Shown here piece by piece: positions 25,660 through 33,483 of a stretch of DNA of 64,000 bases. The DNA is taken from the NCBI GenBank assembly GCA_965278995.1, contig OZ257136.1:5456001-5520000 (forward strand), read 5' to 3'. The notes beneath the pieces were generated by a model, which saw only the letters and a program-made list of their open reading frames with translations, had not been told where the DNA came from and ran no database searches. Made by a program: the position numbers and the translations under genes. This stretch comes from JADJYF01 sp965278995 (GTDB taxonomy: Bacteria; Pseudomonadota; Gammaproteobacteria; Ga0077536). Each line of letters opens with the position of its first letter. The stretch's first letter is position 1.

Positions 25660-26886
25660 ATGAACGACGCCTTGCCCGTTGCTGGGTTCAGCACCGTGCG
25701 GCCGACGCATGTCCCTGCGGAGCGCGTGGTCGACCTCGACATCTACGCGCCGCAGCGTGCCGGCGAGGACTACTTCGCCGCCTGGCTGCGTTGGCGCGAA
25801 AGCACGCCCCATTCGGTGGTGTGGAGCGACCATCATGGCGGTCACTGGCTGGCGCTGCGCGGCCCTGACGTGCTCGATGTGTTGTCTGATCACAGCCGTT
25901 ACTCGGTGGATGCTTTCGGTGTGCCGCGAGCACCTGCAGGTCAACGACCGCTCGGCGCTTTGATCAAAGACCCGCCGACGCACGCACCCTATCGTCGTTT
26001 TCTGAATCTTGGCCTCTCGCCGCGTGTGGTCAGCGGCAGCGAGGCTGCGATCCGTGCGCGCGCCATTGCGCTGATCGAGGGTTTAAAGCCGCGCGGCGGA
26101 TGCGAAGTTGTGCGCGATTTTGCCGACGAACTGCCGCTCAGCGTGTTCCTCGATCTGGTTGGCCTGCCGCTGACCGATAGAGAAATGCTCGCCGAATGGA
26201 CCGCTGAAACCGTGCGCGGCGCCAATGTCGCCGCGCGCGAGGCGGCATTTCACGCACTCGGGGACTATCTCGCGCCCGTGCTGGCCCAGCGCCGCGGCCA
26301 CGGCGGCACCGACATGCTGAGCGCGATTGCCGATCTCCAGGTCGATGGTATACCCATCGCGAACGACGAAGCCGTCGGCGCGGCCATCCACTTGTGCATG
26401 GCGGGTCTCGATACCGTCGCCTCTCTGCTGGTGTTCGTGCTCGCCTATCTGGCCGATCACGCAGACGAGCGTGCGCGTCTGCGCGCCGACCCCGTGCGCC
26501 TGCAGAGCGCGGCGATCGAGTTCACACGACGTTATCCCATTGTGGTGATGAGTCGGCGCGTGCGCGAGGATATCACCCTGGGTGGCGTCACACTCCGCGC
26601 TGATGACATGGTCACCGCGCCTACCATGCTCTACAACCTCGACCCGGATCTATTCCCCGACCCGCTGCGTTTCGACCCCAACCGACGCTCGCCGCAAATC
26701 GCGACTTTCGGTCACGGTATTCATCGTTGCCCCGGCGCAATCCTGGGGCGCACTGAACTCATGATCACCTTGCAGGAGTGGCTGACACGCATCCCGGAAT
26801 TCGAACTCGTTGATCGCGATGAACTGCACACCAATGGCGGCATCGTCGCCAGCATGGCGAAGCTGCACCTGCGCTGGGAGACGTAA
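25660..26886 (+). CDS. cytochrome P450
   Basis: A 408-residue soluble bacterial P450. The haem-binding loop FGHGIHRCPGAILGR has the axial Cys357. The I-helix AAIHLCMAGLDTVASL has Asp-Thr in the oxygen-activation position, and ExxR-region residues are present before RYPIVVMSRRVREDI. It inserts oxygen into an unidentified substrate using electrons from a ferredoxin system not encoded here. Nine bases after the isomerase-like gene, so one transcript. Confidence 0.93.
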   Translation: MNDALPVAGFSTVRPTHVPAERVVDLDIYAPQRAGEDYFAAWLRWRESTPHSVVWSDHHGGHWLALRGPDVLDVLSDHSRYSVDAFGVPRAPAGQRPLGALIKDPPTHAPYRRFLNLGLSPRVVSGSEAAIRARAIALIEGLKPRGGCEVVRDFADELPLSVFLDLVGLPLTDREMLAEWTAETVRGANVAAREAAFHALGDYLAPVLAQRRGHGGTDMLSAIADLQVDGIPIANDEAVGAAIHLCMAGLDTVASLLVFVLAYLADHADERARLRADPVRLQSAAIEFTRRYPIVVMSRRVREDITLGGVTLRADDMVTAPTMLYNLDPDLFPDPLRFDPNRRSPQIATFGHGIHRCPGAILGRTELMITLQEWLTRIPEFELVDRDELHTNGGIVASMAKLHLRWET

Positions 26887-26910
26887 ACTTTTTGAGTGGA
26901 TAGGCAACCA

Positions 26911-26999
26911 GCCGCACCGTCGATCATCGTGAACGGTCAGCACCTGCTGCCGAGTGATCAACCTGCCGAAATGTTCGAGCAGGTGTTGCGCGAATCGAA
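26911..26999 (+). pseudogene. orphan C-terminal fragment of a FrnE/DsbA oxidoreductase
   Basis: The frame reads APSIIVNGQHLLPSDQPAEM then FEQVLRE, parallel to VPSIILNGQHLLQGGQPADV, FERVLRE at the end of the complete frnE-like gene (28470-29120). DNA similarity is also clear. The N-terminal 180 residues are missing. It is the remnant of a duplication or of a paralogue deleted from this spot. Confidence 0.75.
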
Positions 27000-27175
27000 C
27001 GCGGTACCGATGTTGGCAACGGGACTTTGTATAATGGCGCCCTACGCGATGATTGGGTTGCCAGGCGAAAACTGCAGCATTGCTTAGGCAATCAGCGGCG
27101 GAAATTAAGGGGACAGTTCACGAGACATCCCCAATAAATCCATTTCAAACGCAATACGACAGGGGAGCTCCAGCA

Positions 27176-28399
27176 ATGGCTGATCCGAAGAACATTCTGG
27201 AAGGTGTTCGGGTGCTCGATTTCTCGCAGGCACTTGCGGGCCCGACCACCACCCGGCTCATGTGTGAAATGGGTGCGGAGGTCATCAAGGTCGAACTTGG
27301 CCCGAACGGTGAGGCGTCTCGCGCACTGCCTTATCTTCGCAATGGCCGCTCCGGCTATTACATCCAGCAGAATCGGGGCAAGAAGAGCATTGCTATCGAC
27401 CGTAAGGACCCGCGCGCAATCGATCTGGTCAAGAAGGTGCTCGAGCAGTGCGACGTGCTGGTCGAGAACTTCGCGCCCGGGGCCATCGCGCGACTGGGCT
27501 TCGGCTGGGATGTCGTGCATGAAATCAATCCCCGCCTGATCATGGGTTCGATCTCTGCTTTCGGACAGACGGGGCCGTTGTCGTCGTTGCCCGGCTACGA
27601 TTACATCGGTGCCGCTTATGCCGGCGTGCTCAGCATGATCGGCGAGCCGGACGGCCCGCCTTACTTTTATACGCTCGGGCTCGGGGACGTATCGACCGGC
27701 ACGCATCTCCTCGCCGCGATCAATGGCGCTTTGTACTATCGCGAGAAGACTGGCCGGGGGCAGTACGTCGAAGCTTCGCTACTCGATTCGTATTTTCACT
27801 GCCACGAGGTCAACGTGCAGATGCACACGGCTTCAGGCGGTGAAATTAAACCCCATCGGTCTGGCGCGCATCACTACGCCGTGTCGCCGCTCGGCGTATT
27901 CAAGTGCCGGGAAGGTTACGTGATCATCGCCGTGCTGCCGAACCAGTGGCCGAACTTCTGTCAGGCGCTCGGGAAACCAGAACTGGTCGAAGACCCGCGC
28001 TTCATTGATGGCCCGGCACGTATCGCGAATCGCCCTGCGCTCAATGCCTTGATCGAGGGGAAACTTGCGGAGTATCCAACTGCGATCGAAGCGGCCGAGG
28101 ATTGGGGCTTTAATCATCATGTTCCGATAGCGCCAATTCTGTCGGTCGAACAGGCGGTCAAGCATCCGCATTTGATCGAGCGCGAGACCATACGCACTGT
28201 GCACGACCCGGTGTTCGGGAGCTACCAGGTGCCCGGCATGCCGATACGCTTTTCCGAGGGGCCCCGTCACCCGGATCTGCGCGCCGCTTACATGGGTGAG
28301 CACAACGTCGACGTGTTCACGCAGTACGCTGGTGTGAGCGCTGCGGATGTGCGCAAGCTGGAGCAGGAGGGGGCCTTGCTGGCTAAACCGGACATTTGA
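27176..28399 (+). CDS. CaiB/BaiF family CoA-transferase
   Basis: A 407-residue family III CoA-transferase: LEGVRVLDFSQALAGPTTTR, GAEVIKVELG, NRGKKSIAIDRKDP, CDVLVENFAPGAIARLGFG, SISAFGQTGPLSSLPGYDYI, and the catalytic Asp in LGLGDVSTGTHLLAAI. It moves CoA between carboxylic acids during catabolism. The ATG at 27176 has AGGGGAG eight bases before it. Earlier in-frame sequence is discounted. Context with OYE, P450 and FrnE suggests degradation of an organic acid or steroid-like compound (inference). Confidence 0.93.
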   Translation: MADPKNILEGVRVLDFSQALAGPTTTRLMCEMGAEVIKVELGPNGEASRALPYLRNGRSGYYIQQNRGKKSIAIDRKDPRAIDLVKKVLEQCDVLVENFAPGAIARLGFGWDVVHEINPRLIMGSISAFGQTGPLSSLPGYDYIGAAYAGVLSMIGEPDGPPYFYTLGLGDVSTGTHLLAAINGALYYREKTGRGQYVEASLLDSYFHCHEVNVQMHTASGGEIKPHRSGAHHYAVSPLGVFKCREGYVIIAVLPNQWPNFCQALGKPELVEDPRFIDGPARIANRPALNALIEGKLAEYPTAIEAAEDWGFNHHVPIAPILSVEQAVKHPHLIERETIRTVHDPVFGSYQVPGMPIRFSEGPRHPDLRAAYMGEHNVDVFTQYAGVSAADVRKLEQEGALLAKPDI

Positions 28400-28469
28400 T
28401 TGCGCCGTCGGCTGGTGGCGCGATAATGGCCATTATTGGTCGCCCGACGTTGGCGGCTGGAGTAAACCT

Positions 28470-29120
28470 ATGAGCACGCCCATGAGAATCGACTTCGTCT
28501 CCGACGTCTCCTGCCCGTGGTGCGTGATCGGTCTGCGCGCACTGGAGGATGCCCTGGCGCGCATCGGTCCTGAGCTCGCAGTCGAGTTCGAGTTCCAGCC
28601 TTTCGAGCTCAATCCGCAGATGCCGGCCGAGGGCCAGGACTTGAACGAGCACGTCATGGAGAAATACGGCATTTCGGCGGCCGACGTCGCGCGCAATCGC
28701 GAGAATATTCGCGCGCGCGGCGCCGAGCTTGGCTTTGAATTCCGTTTGGACAAGCGCGACCGCATCTACAACACCTTCGACGCACATCGACTGCTCGCCT
28801 GGGCGGCCCACGAAGGTCGGCAGCGCGAGCTGAAGCACGCGTTGTTCGCGGCTTATTTCACCCGCGGCGAAAGTCCCGGTGAGCGCGCCGTGCTGCTCGC
28901 CGCCGCGAGTGCGGCTGGCCTTGATGCTGAGCGCGCTGCGGCGGTGCTCGACAGCGAGGAGTTCGCCGACGACGTGCGCCAGCGCGAGCGGTACTTTCAG
29001 CAGCTCGGCGTCCACGCCGTGCCGTCGATCATCCTGAACGGTCAGCACTTGTTGCAGGGTGGTCAACCGGCCGACGTGTTCGAGCGGGTGTTGCGTGAGG
29101 TCGCGGGGAAATCGAGATAA
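28470..29120 (+). CDS. FrnE/DsbA-family oxidoreductase
   Basis: A 216-residue thioredoxin-fold protein with active site CPWC at residues 15-18 (FVSDVSCPWCVIG), a helical insertion (residues about 60-150) and the cis-Pro segment HAVPSIILNGQHL. FrnE-like proteins act as cytoplasmic disulfide or 2-hydroxychromene-2-carboxylate-isomerase-type enzymes. No signal peptide. It follows the CoA-transferase by 70 bases. A fragment of a second copy lies at 26911. Confidence 0.9.
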   Translation: MSTPMRIDFVSDVSCPWCVIGLRALEDALARIGPELAVEFEFQPFELNPQMPAEGQDLNEHVMEKYGISAADVARNRENIRARGAELGFEFRLDKRDRIYNTFDAHRLLAWAAHEGRQRELKHALFAAYFTRGESPGERAVLLAAASAAGLDAERAAAVLDSEEFADDVRQRERYFQQLGVHAVPSIILNGQHLLQGGQPADVFERVLREVAGKSR

Positions 29121-29477
29121 GTGTATCGAGCGTGGCGGGCGTAAGGGAAAGCCTTATCTAGCGGCGATTTACGCTGTAAACAGTAAACAAATGTGTCGGC
29201 GCCGGACAAGATGGCAATGGTCGCCTCCGGCGATGTATAAACAGTCATCCGCTCGCATCGCTATCACATGGAGGTTCGCCCGATGTCGCATTCTGCTGTT
29301 TCGTTTCACCCCCTGACGGCACATTCGAGCCACGTTTCAGCCCGTTTCCGTACTGCCGGGTAGCGTGTGGCTGATGGCAGGAGCGAGCGCGCTGCTGGCG
29401 CGGCGGCTCCGACGGACCACGTGACGAACGGCCCGCCGAGCTTGCCGCGGTGGGCTGTGCTGAGGTCACCCTCATAA
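29121..29477. other. intergenic region before the Xre/RES pair
   Basis: No gene supported on either strand. It ends in the operator of the toxin-antitoxin pair. Short repeats of GTAAA (29175-29190) are visible, without clear meaning. Confidence 0.35.
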
Positions 29478-29521
29478 CATTGCACGAGGAACATTAATCG
29501 CGTAATGTTTCTTGTGCAATG
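29478..29521. promoter_or_regulatory. inverted-repeat operator over the antitoxin start codon
   Basis: The left arm CATTGCACGAGGAACATTA and the right arm at 29503-29521 pair at 17 of 19 positions around six unpaired bases. The right arm ends in the ATG of the antitoxin gene. Such a site fits autorepression by the Xre antitoxin, with direct occlusion of the start region. Role inferred. Confidence 0.7.
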
Positions 29522-29896
29522 GCTTTAACCGCACTCAATCCTGGCGTCGATGCAGGTGTCGTCTTGACGCGGGCGGCATTGCGCGCAGCTGCGTTGCTCG
29601 AGCTTCCGCAGTCCGAGCTGGCCCGCGTACTCGGTGTCAGCCCGGCCACGGTGTCGCGCTGGGCGAGCGGGAACAAAGCGCTGGTCCCTGACAGCAAAGC
29701 ATGGCAGCTCGCAGCGCTGTTCGTGCGTCTGTTTCGCGCGCTGGACGCGATCGTGGGCTCGGACGATGCCGCTGCGCGCGCCTGGCTCGCGAGTCCGAAC
29801 GTCGCGCTTGGCGGGGAACCGCGTGCGCTGCTTCGCGATCCGGCTGGCCTGGTGCGCACCGTCGACTATCTCGACGCCGCGCGCGCCCGGATCTGA
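29519..29896 (+). CDS. Xre/MbcA/ParS-type antitoxin (DUF2384)
   Basis: A 125-residue antitoxin with an N-terminal helix-turn-helix (LPQSELARVLGVSPATVSRW) and the C-terminal DUF2384 toxin-binding domain (RLFRALDAIVGSDDAAARAW, LGGEPRALLRDPAGLVRTVD). It neutralises the RES toxin and represses the operon. No good ribosome site lies before the ATG because that space is the operator, so translation may be leaderless or weak. Confidence 0.88.
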   Translation: MALTALNPGVDAGVVLTRAALRAAALLELPQSELARVLGVSPATVSRWASGNKALVPDSKAWQLAALFVRLFRALDAIVGSDDAAARAWLASPNVALGGEPRALLRDPAGLVRTVDYLDAARARI

Positions 29897-29947
29897 GCAC
29901 GGTCGCTCGCGACCGCGTCGTCCTCACCGTCATCCGCCGTTCCAAAC

Positions 29948-30667
29948 GTGCGCGAACACCTGCGTGTATATCGCCACGAGCTGTGGCGTGTCGTCGAAGC
30001 GCAGCACACCGCGTCAACCATGCGGCTCAGCGATACGCTGGCCGAGCAGCACGCGCTGGAACGGGTCCTCGAAGCGAGCAAACCTGCCCTTGCGGACGAG
30101 GCACACCAACTGCACTACCTGCTGGCCACCCCGTTCCGTTATCGGCCCGCGCAAGGCTCGCGCTTTCGTGCTGCGCACGCCGGCGGAATCTGGTACGGCG
30201 CTGAACAGGTGCGAACTGCGCTGGCCGAGAAGAGCTACTGGCGGCTGCGCTTCCTGCTCGATGCGCCGGCGATGCTGCCACTGAAGGCGGTGCCTCATAC
30301 GTTGTTCGCGACTGCAATCAGCACCGAAGCGGCACTCGATCTGACCGCGACGCCATACGTCGCCGAGCGCACGCACTGGATCCATCCCACCAACTACGCG
30401 CCGACGCAGGCGATCGCGGCGGCCGTCCAGGTAGCAGGTGGCGAAGTGATCCGCTACGAATCGGTGCGCGATCCCGAGCACGCCGCATGCTGCGCAGTGT
30501 TGATCCCTGCCGTATTTGCCCGCAGCGGCAACAAACCGAAACGCCTCGCAACCTGGTTCATCGCCGCCGCGCGCGACGGCGTGCGCTGCGCCGCAGCCGA
30601 CCGCACGCAAAGTTTCGAGTTCGGCGCCGACACGTTGCAGGCATTCGTGGCAACAGCATCCGACTGA
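29948..30667 (+). CDS. RES-domain toxin (NAD+-degrading)
   Basis: A 239-residue RES-family protein. Recognisable core: FRYRP, GSRFR, GGIWYGAEQVRTALAEKSYW, supplying the Arg, Tyr and Glu positions of the family, and a Ser-containing later strand. RES toxins deplete NAD+ by phosphorolysis. The GTG start lies 51 bases after the antitoxin stop, an unusual gap for this pair, which normally overlaps or abuts. An in-frame stop blocks any earlier start. Probably active. Confidence 0.87.
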   Translation: MREHLRVYRHELWRVVEAQHTASTMRLSDTLAEQHALERVLEASKPALADEAHQLHYLLATPFRYRPAQGSRFRAAHAGGIWYGAEQVRTALAEKSYWRLRFLLDAPAMLPLKAVPHTLFATAISTEAALDLTATPYVAERTHWIHPTNYAPTQAIAAAVQVAGGEVIRYESVRDPEHAACCAVLIPAVFARSGNKPKRLATWFIAAARDGVRCAAADRTQSFEFGADTLQAFVATASD

Positions 30668-30701
30668 GTTCTCAGGCCGACGATCGGTGAATTGACCCCA
30701 G

Positions 30702-31298
30702 ATGAAACTGGCTCGCACGTTCTACGCCCGCCGTACGTTGACTGTGGCGCGTGAACTCATCGGCATGCATCTGGTTCGCCTCTATCGCGGAAAGCAGCTC
30801 ATTGGCCGCATTGTCGAGACCGAGGCGTATCAAGGTCCACGGGATTTGGCCGCGCATTCGGCGCGCGGACGGACCGAACGCAACGCCGTGATGTTCGGTC
30901 CGCCGGGTCACGCCTACGTCTATCTGATTTATGGAATGTGGGATTGTGTCAACGTAGTGACTCGTGAAGCGGGCATCCCACACGCCGTACTGATACGGGC
31001 CGTCGAACCGCTGAGCAACGTTCGAGACAAGACCTGGGGTCCCGGTCTGCTGTGCAAAGCCATGCACATCGATAGGAAGTGTTCAGGCCTTGATCTCTGC
31101 GGTGAGTCACTCTGGATCGAGCAACCGTCCAGTATCAGCTACGGAAAAATACGGCGCGCCCCCCGCATCGGAGTGGATTACGCGGGGCTATGGGCTGGCA
31201 AACCATGGCGCTTTTTTGACGGCAATTCGCCGTATGTATCTACGGTGAGCGCCGCGACTCGCAAACGAGCGCTGAGTTTGTGCGCACCCATTGCATAG
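30702..31298 (+). CDS. 3-methyladenine DNA glycosylase (AAG/MPG family)
   Basis: A 198-residue base-excision repair enzyme removing alkylated purines. Family signatures: ARELIGMHLVR, GRIVETEAYQGPRDLAAHSA (with the catalytic Glu), GPPGHAYVYLIYGMWDCVNV, and AVLIRAVEPL. The C-terminal RRAPRIGVDYAG fits. Full length. Starts 34 bases after the RES toxin gene and may be cotranscribed, though no functional link is known. Confidence 0.93.
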   Translation: MKLARTFYARRTLTVARELIGMHLVRLYRGKQLIGRIVETEAYQGPRDLAAHSARGRTERNAVMFGPPGHAYVYLIYGMWDCVNVVTREAGIPHAVLIRAVEPLSNVRDKTWGPGLLCKAMHIDRKCSGLDLCGESLWIEQPSSISYGKIRRAPRIGVDYAGLWAGKPWRFFDGNSPYVSTVSAATRKRALSLCAPIA

Positions 31299-31429
31299 CG
31301 TGAATCCTCTCGCGCAGCGAGGTTGCGCTGCAAAGGCAGGTTATGCTTCCTGTAGGCAATCCAATCCACCGAGGAGCACACTGGGTAATCCAGGTAAATA
31401 TCGGGTTTTCAAGAGTACAGGTGTACACC

Positions 31430-33337
31430 ATGTCCGGGAATTCGCAGCGTACCGTCGGAGCCTATTTACTGGAGCGTCCACTCGGTTATGGCGGTATGGC
31501 GGAGGTGTGGCTGGGGCGCCATCGGGAAACCGACGGCTTGGCCGCCGTCAAACTCTTGCGCGCTGGTATGTCCGCCGAGGTACGTCGTCGCTTTCACCTG
31601 GAGCAACGCCTGGTAGTGCGCCTGAGCCACCCGAACATCGTGCCGGTGTTCGACCTTGAAGAAACCTACATCGCTTTCGCCTATATCGACGGCACGGATC
31701 TGCGCCAACGCATGCGCTCGCCCGTCGAGTTCAGCACTGCGATGTCCATTATCTGCGCAATCGGCTCGGCGCTAGCGGTGGCCCACGAACATCATGTCGT
31801 TCACTGCGATGTGAAACCTGCCAATATTCTCCTCGATCATCGCGGCACGCCGTTCCTCACGGATTTTGGGATTGCTCGTGTCCTGCTCGATGGCACAGAT
31901 GTGCGGGACGGCATGGTGGCCGGCACGCCTTGCTTCATGGCACCGGAACAAACTCAGGGACAGGCGACACCCGCATCGGATCAATACGCCCTGGCTCGTA
32001 CCTTGCTCGCCATTCTATTGCAGGATGCCGTATCGCCGTTGGCCAGCGTCGCGATTGCTCATCTGCCGGCGCATGTGCGCAGCGCTCTGGAAGCACCGCT
32101 AACCCGCGCTCTGTCCGAAATACCCGAGTTGCGCTATGCCCATATCGCGGATTTCGTCGCAGATTTGCGTGCGATTTCCATCAGTGACGGTATGAGCGCC
32201 ATTCGCCCACCACGTCAGAGGCGTGACCAGGCGCCATTTGGATGGGTGGCCCACGCCAGCGGTCAGCACCACATCGGTGACAAGATCTCACGCGTGAGCT
32301 TTCGGTTATCTGCGATGGAAACCCACGGGGCGTTCGATAAGGCAGCAGTACATTGTTTCAAAAAAAATTCCGGATACAGCGATATCGGGTGGGATGTGTA
32401 CGGCCATGAAGCACGCTTGGGCCCGATCAGCGAGCCAATTGCCATTGCCCGTGCATCGGACATCATCGTGCTGCTGCATGGACTGTGGACGGACCGCGAC
32501 ATCTGGAAGGAGATGGCCACCGGTATAGTGCGCGACAACGGTACAGCGATCGTACTGGTACCGGATCTGGCCGGCTTCGGTCAGTCGCGTTTGAACGAAG
32601 AAGGTGCCGCGTTGGCCTGCTCGCCGCGTGGTATCGCACTGGCCGTGCGGGAATGGCTCAACTTACTCGGCTTTCAAGCTACTCCCACAGTGATCGTGGG
32701 TCATTCTTACTCGGCCACTGCGCTGTTGTGCGCGCGGGATGCGGAACTCGGCGCGTCGGCTCATCGTATCTGCATCTCGCCGGTGTTGATGTTCGACGAT
32801 CGCAAGCAGCAGAGAGCTGCGTTCCTGATGGGCTTGGCCGGGTATTTGTCGACGCTTCTGCCCAATGAGTGGCGCCGTGCTATCGGTGTGTTCATGTTTA
32901 GTCGCGACAAGGTACTAGCCAAGATTTCAGAGCAGGCCCGTATCAAGATGGCTTCATCTGCATTCAAGCTTGGAGGGCGGCGAATTGCGCAACTGTTTTG
33001 GTCGATACGTCGCGCGCAGGCGGCACCCGCTTCTGAACTGGTGCATTGCACGGTGGTAACGACGCCAGACGACCCGCTGGTCAGCGTCCAGGATGCCATC
33101 CGGTCCATCGCCGCTTGCGGTATCCCGTATTCGCAGCATTTCAAACTGGCATACGGTGGTCATTTTCCGCAGTTAATGGACGAAGAACGGCCGGAATGGG
33201 GCGCGCGAAACGTCTATGAACTGCTCAGTCTGATTGATTCGATTACCACCATGCCTCGGGATCTCGCCGAAAGGCGCACGCCGGATATCTCGACCCTGGC
33301 TACCGATGAGCTCGACACCGAAGTGCGAGCGCCCTGA
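31430..33337 (+). CDS. Ser/Thr protein kinase fused to an alpha/beta hydrolase
   Basis: A 635-residue cytoplasmic protein with two domains. Residues 10-250 are a PknB-type kinase: glycine loop GYGGMAEVWLG, Lys41 in AVKLL, catalytic loop VVHCDVKPANILL (Asp127, Asn132), DFG at 145-147 and GTPCFMAPEQ. The loop has HCD instead of HRD, a non-RD kinase. After a linker (255-340), residues 343-600 are an alpha/beta hydrolase: LLHGLWTDRDIW, DLAGFGQSR, nucleophile Ser426 in GHSYSAT, acid in TTPDDPLVSV (547-548) and His578 in GGHFPQL. All catalytic residues of both halves are present. I start it at MSGNSQRT (31430). Substrates unknown. Lies 146 bases before the giant exported protein gene. Confidence 0.9.
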   Translation: MSGNSQRTVGAYLLERPLGYGGMAEVWLGRHRETDGLAAVKLLRAGMSAEVRRRFHLEQRLVVRLSHPNIVPVFDLEETYIAFAYIDGTDLRQRMRSPVEFSTAMSIICAIGSALAVAHEHHVVHCDVKPANILLDHRGTPFLTDFGIARVLLDGTDVRDGMVAGTPCFMAPEQTQGQATPASDQYALARTLLAILLQDAVSPLASVAIAHLPAHVRSALEAPLTRALSEIPELRYAHIADFVADLRAISISDGMSAIRPPRQRRDQAPFGWVAHASGQHHIGDKISRVSFRLSAMETHGAFDKAAVHCFKKNSGYSDIGWDVYGHEARLGPISEPIAIARASDIIVLLHGLWTDRDIWKEMATGIVRDNGTAIVLVPDLAGFGQSRLNEEGAALACSPRGIALAVREWLNLLGFQATPTVIVGHSYSATALLCARDAELGASAHRICISPVLMFDDRKQQRAAFLMGLAGYLSTLLPNEWRRAIGVFMFSRDKVLAKISEQARIKMASSAFKLGGRRIAQLFWSIRRAQAAPASELVHCTVVTTPDDPLVSVQDAIRSIAACGIPYSQHFKLAYGGHFPQLMDEERPEWGARNVYELLSLIDSITTMPRDLAERRTPDISTLATDELDTEVRAP

Positions 33338-33483
33338 GGGCGGGGAAGCTGCTGGATCTTCGTGAAAGTTTACATTGTTTCGAACACTCACGCGGGTAGA
33401 ATCAAAATCACGCTTTAGCCTGCAGCCGTCATTCGCAATTACGGAACCTCAGGCAAAGGCGTTCGTGCAGCGTCATCAGAAGT

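Noticed and set aside
29634..30284. 216-residue plus-strand ORF overlapping antitoxin and toxin
   Set aside because: Frame shadow across two recognised genes, with Arg/Ser-rich low-complexity composition.
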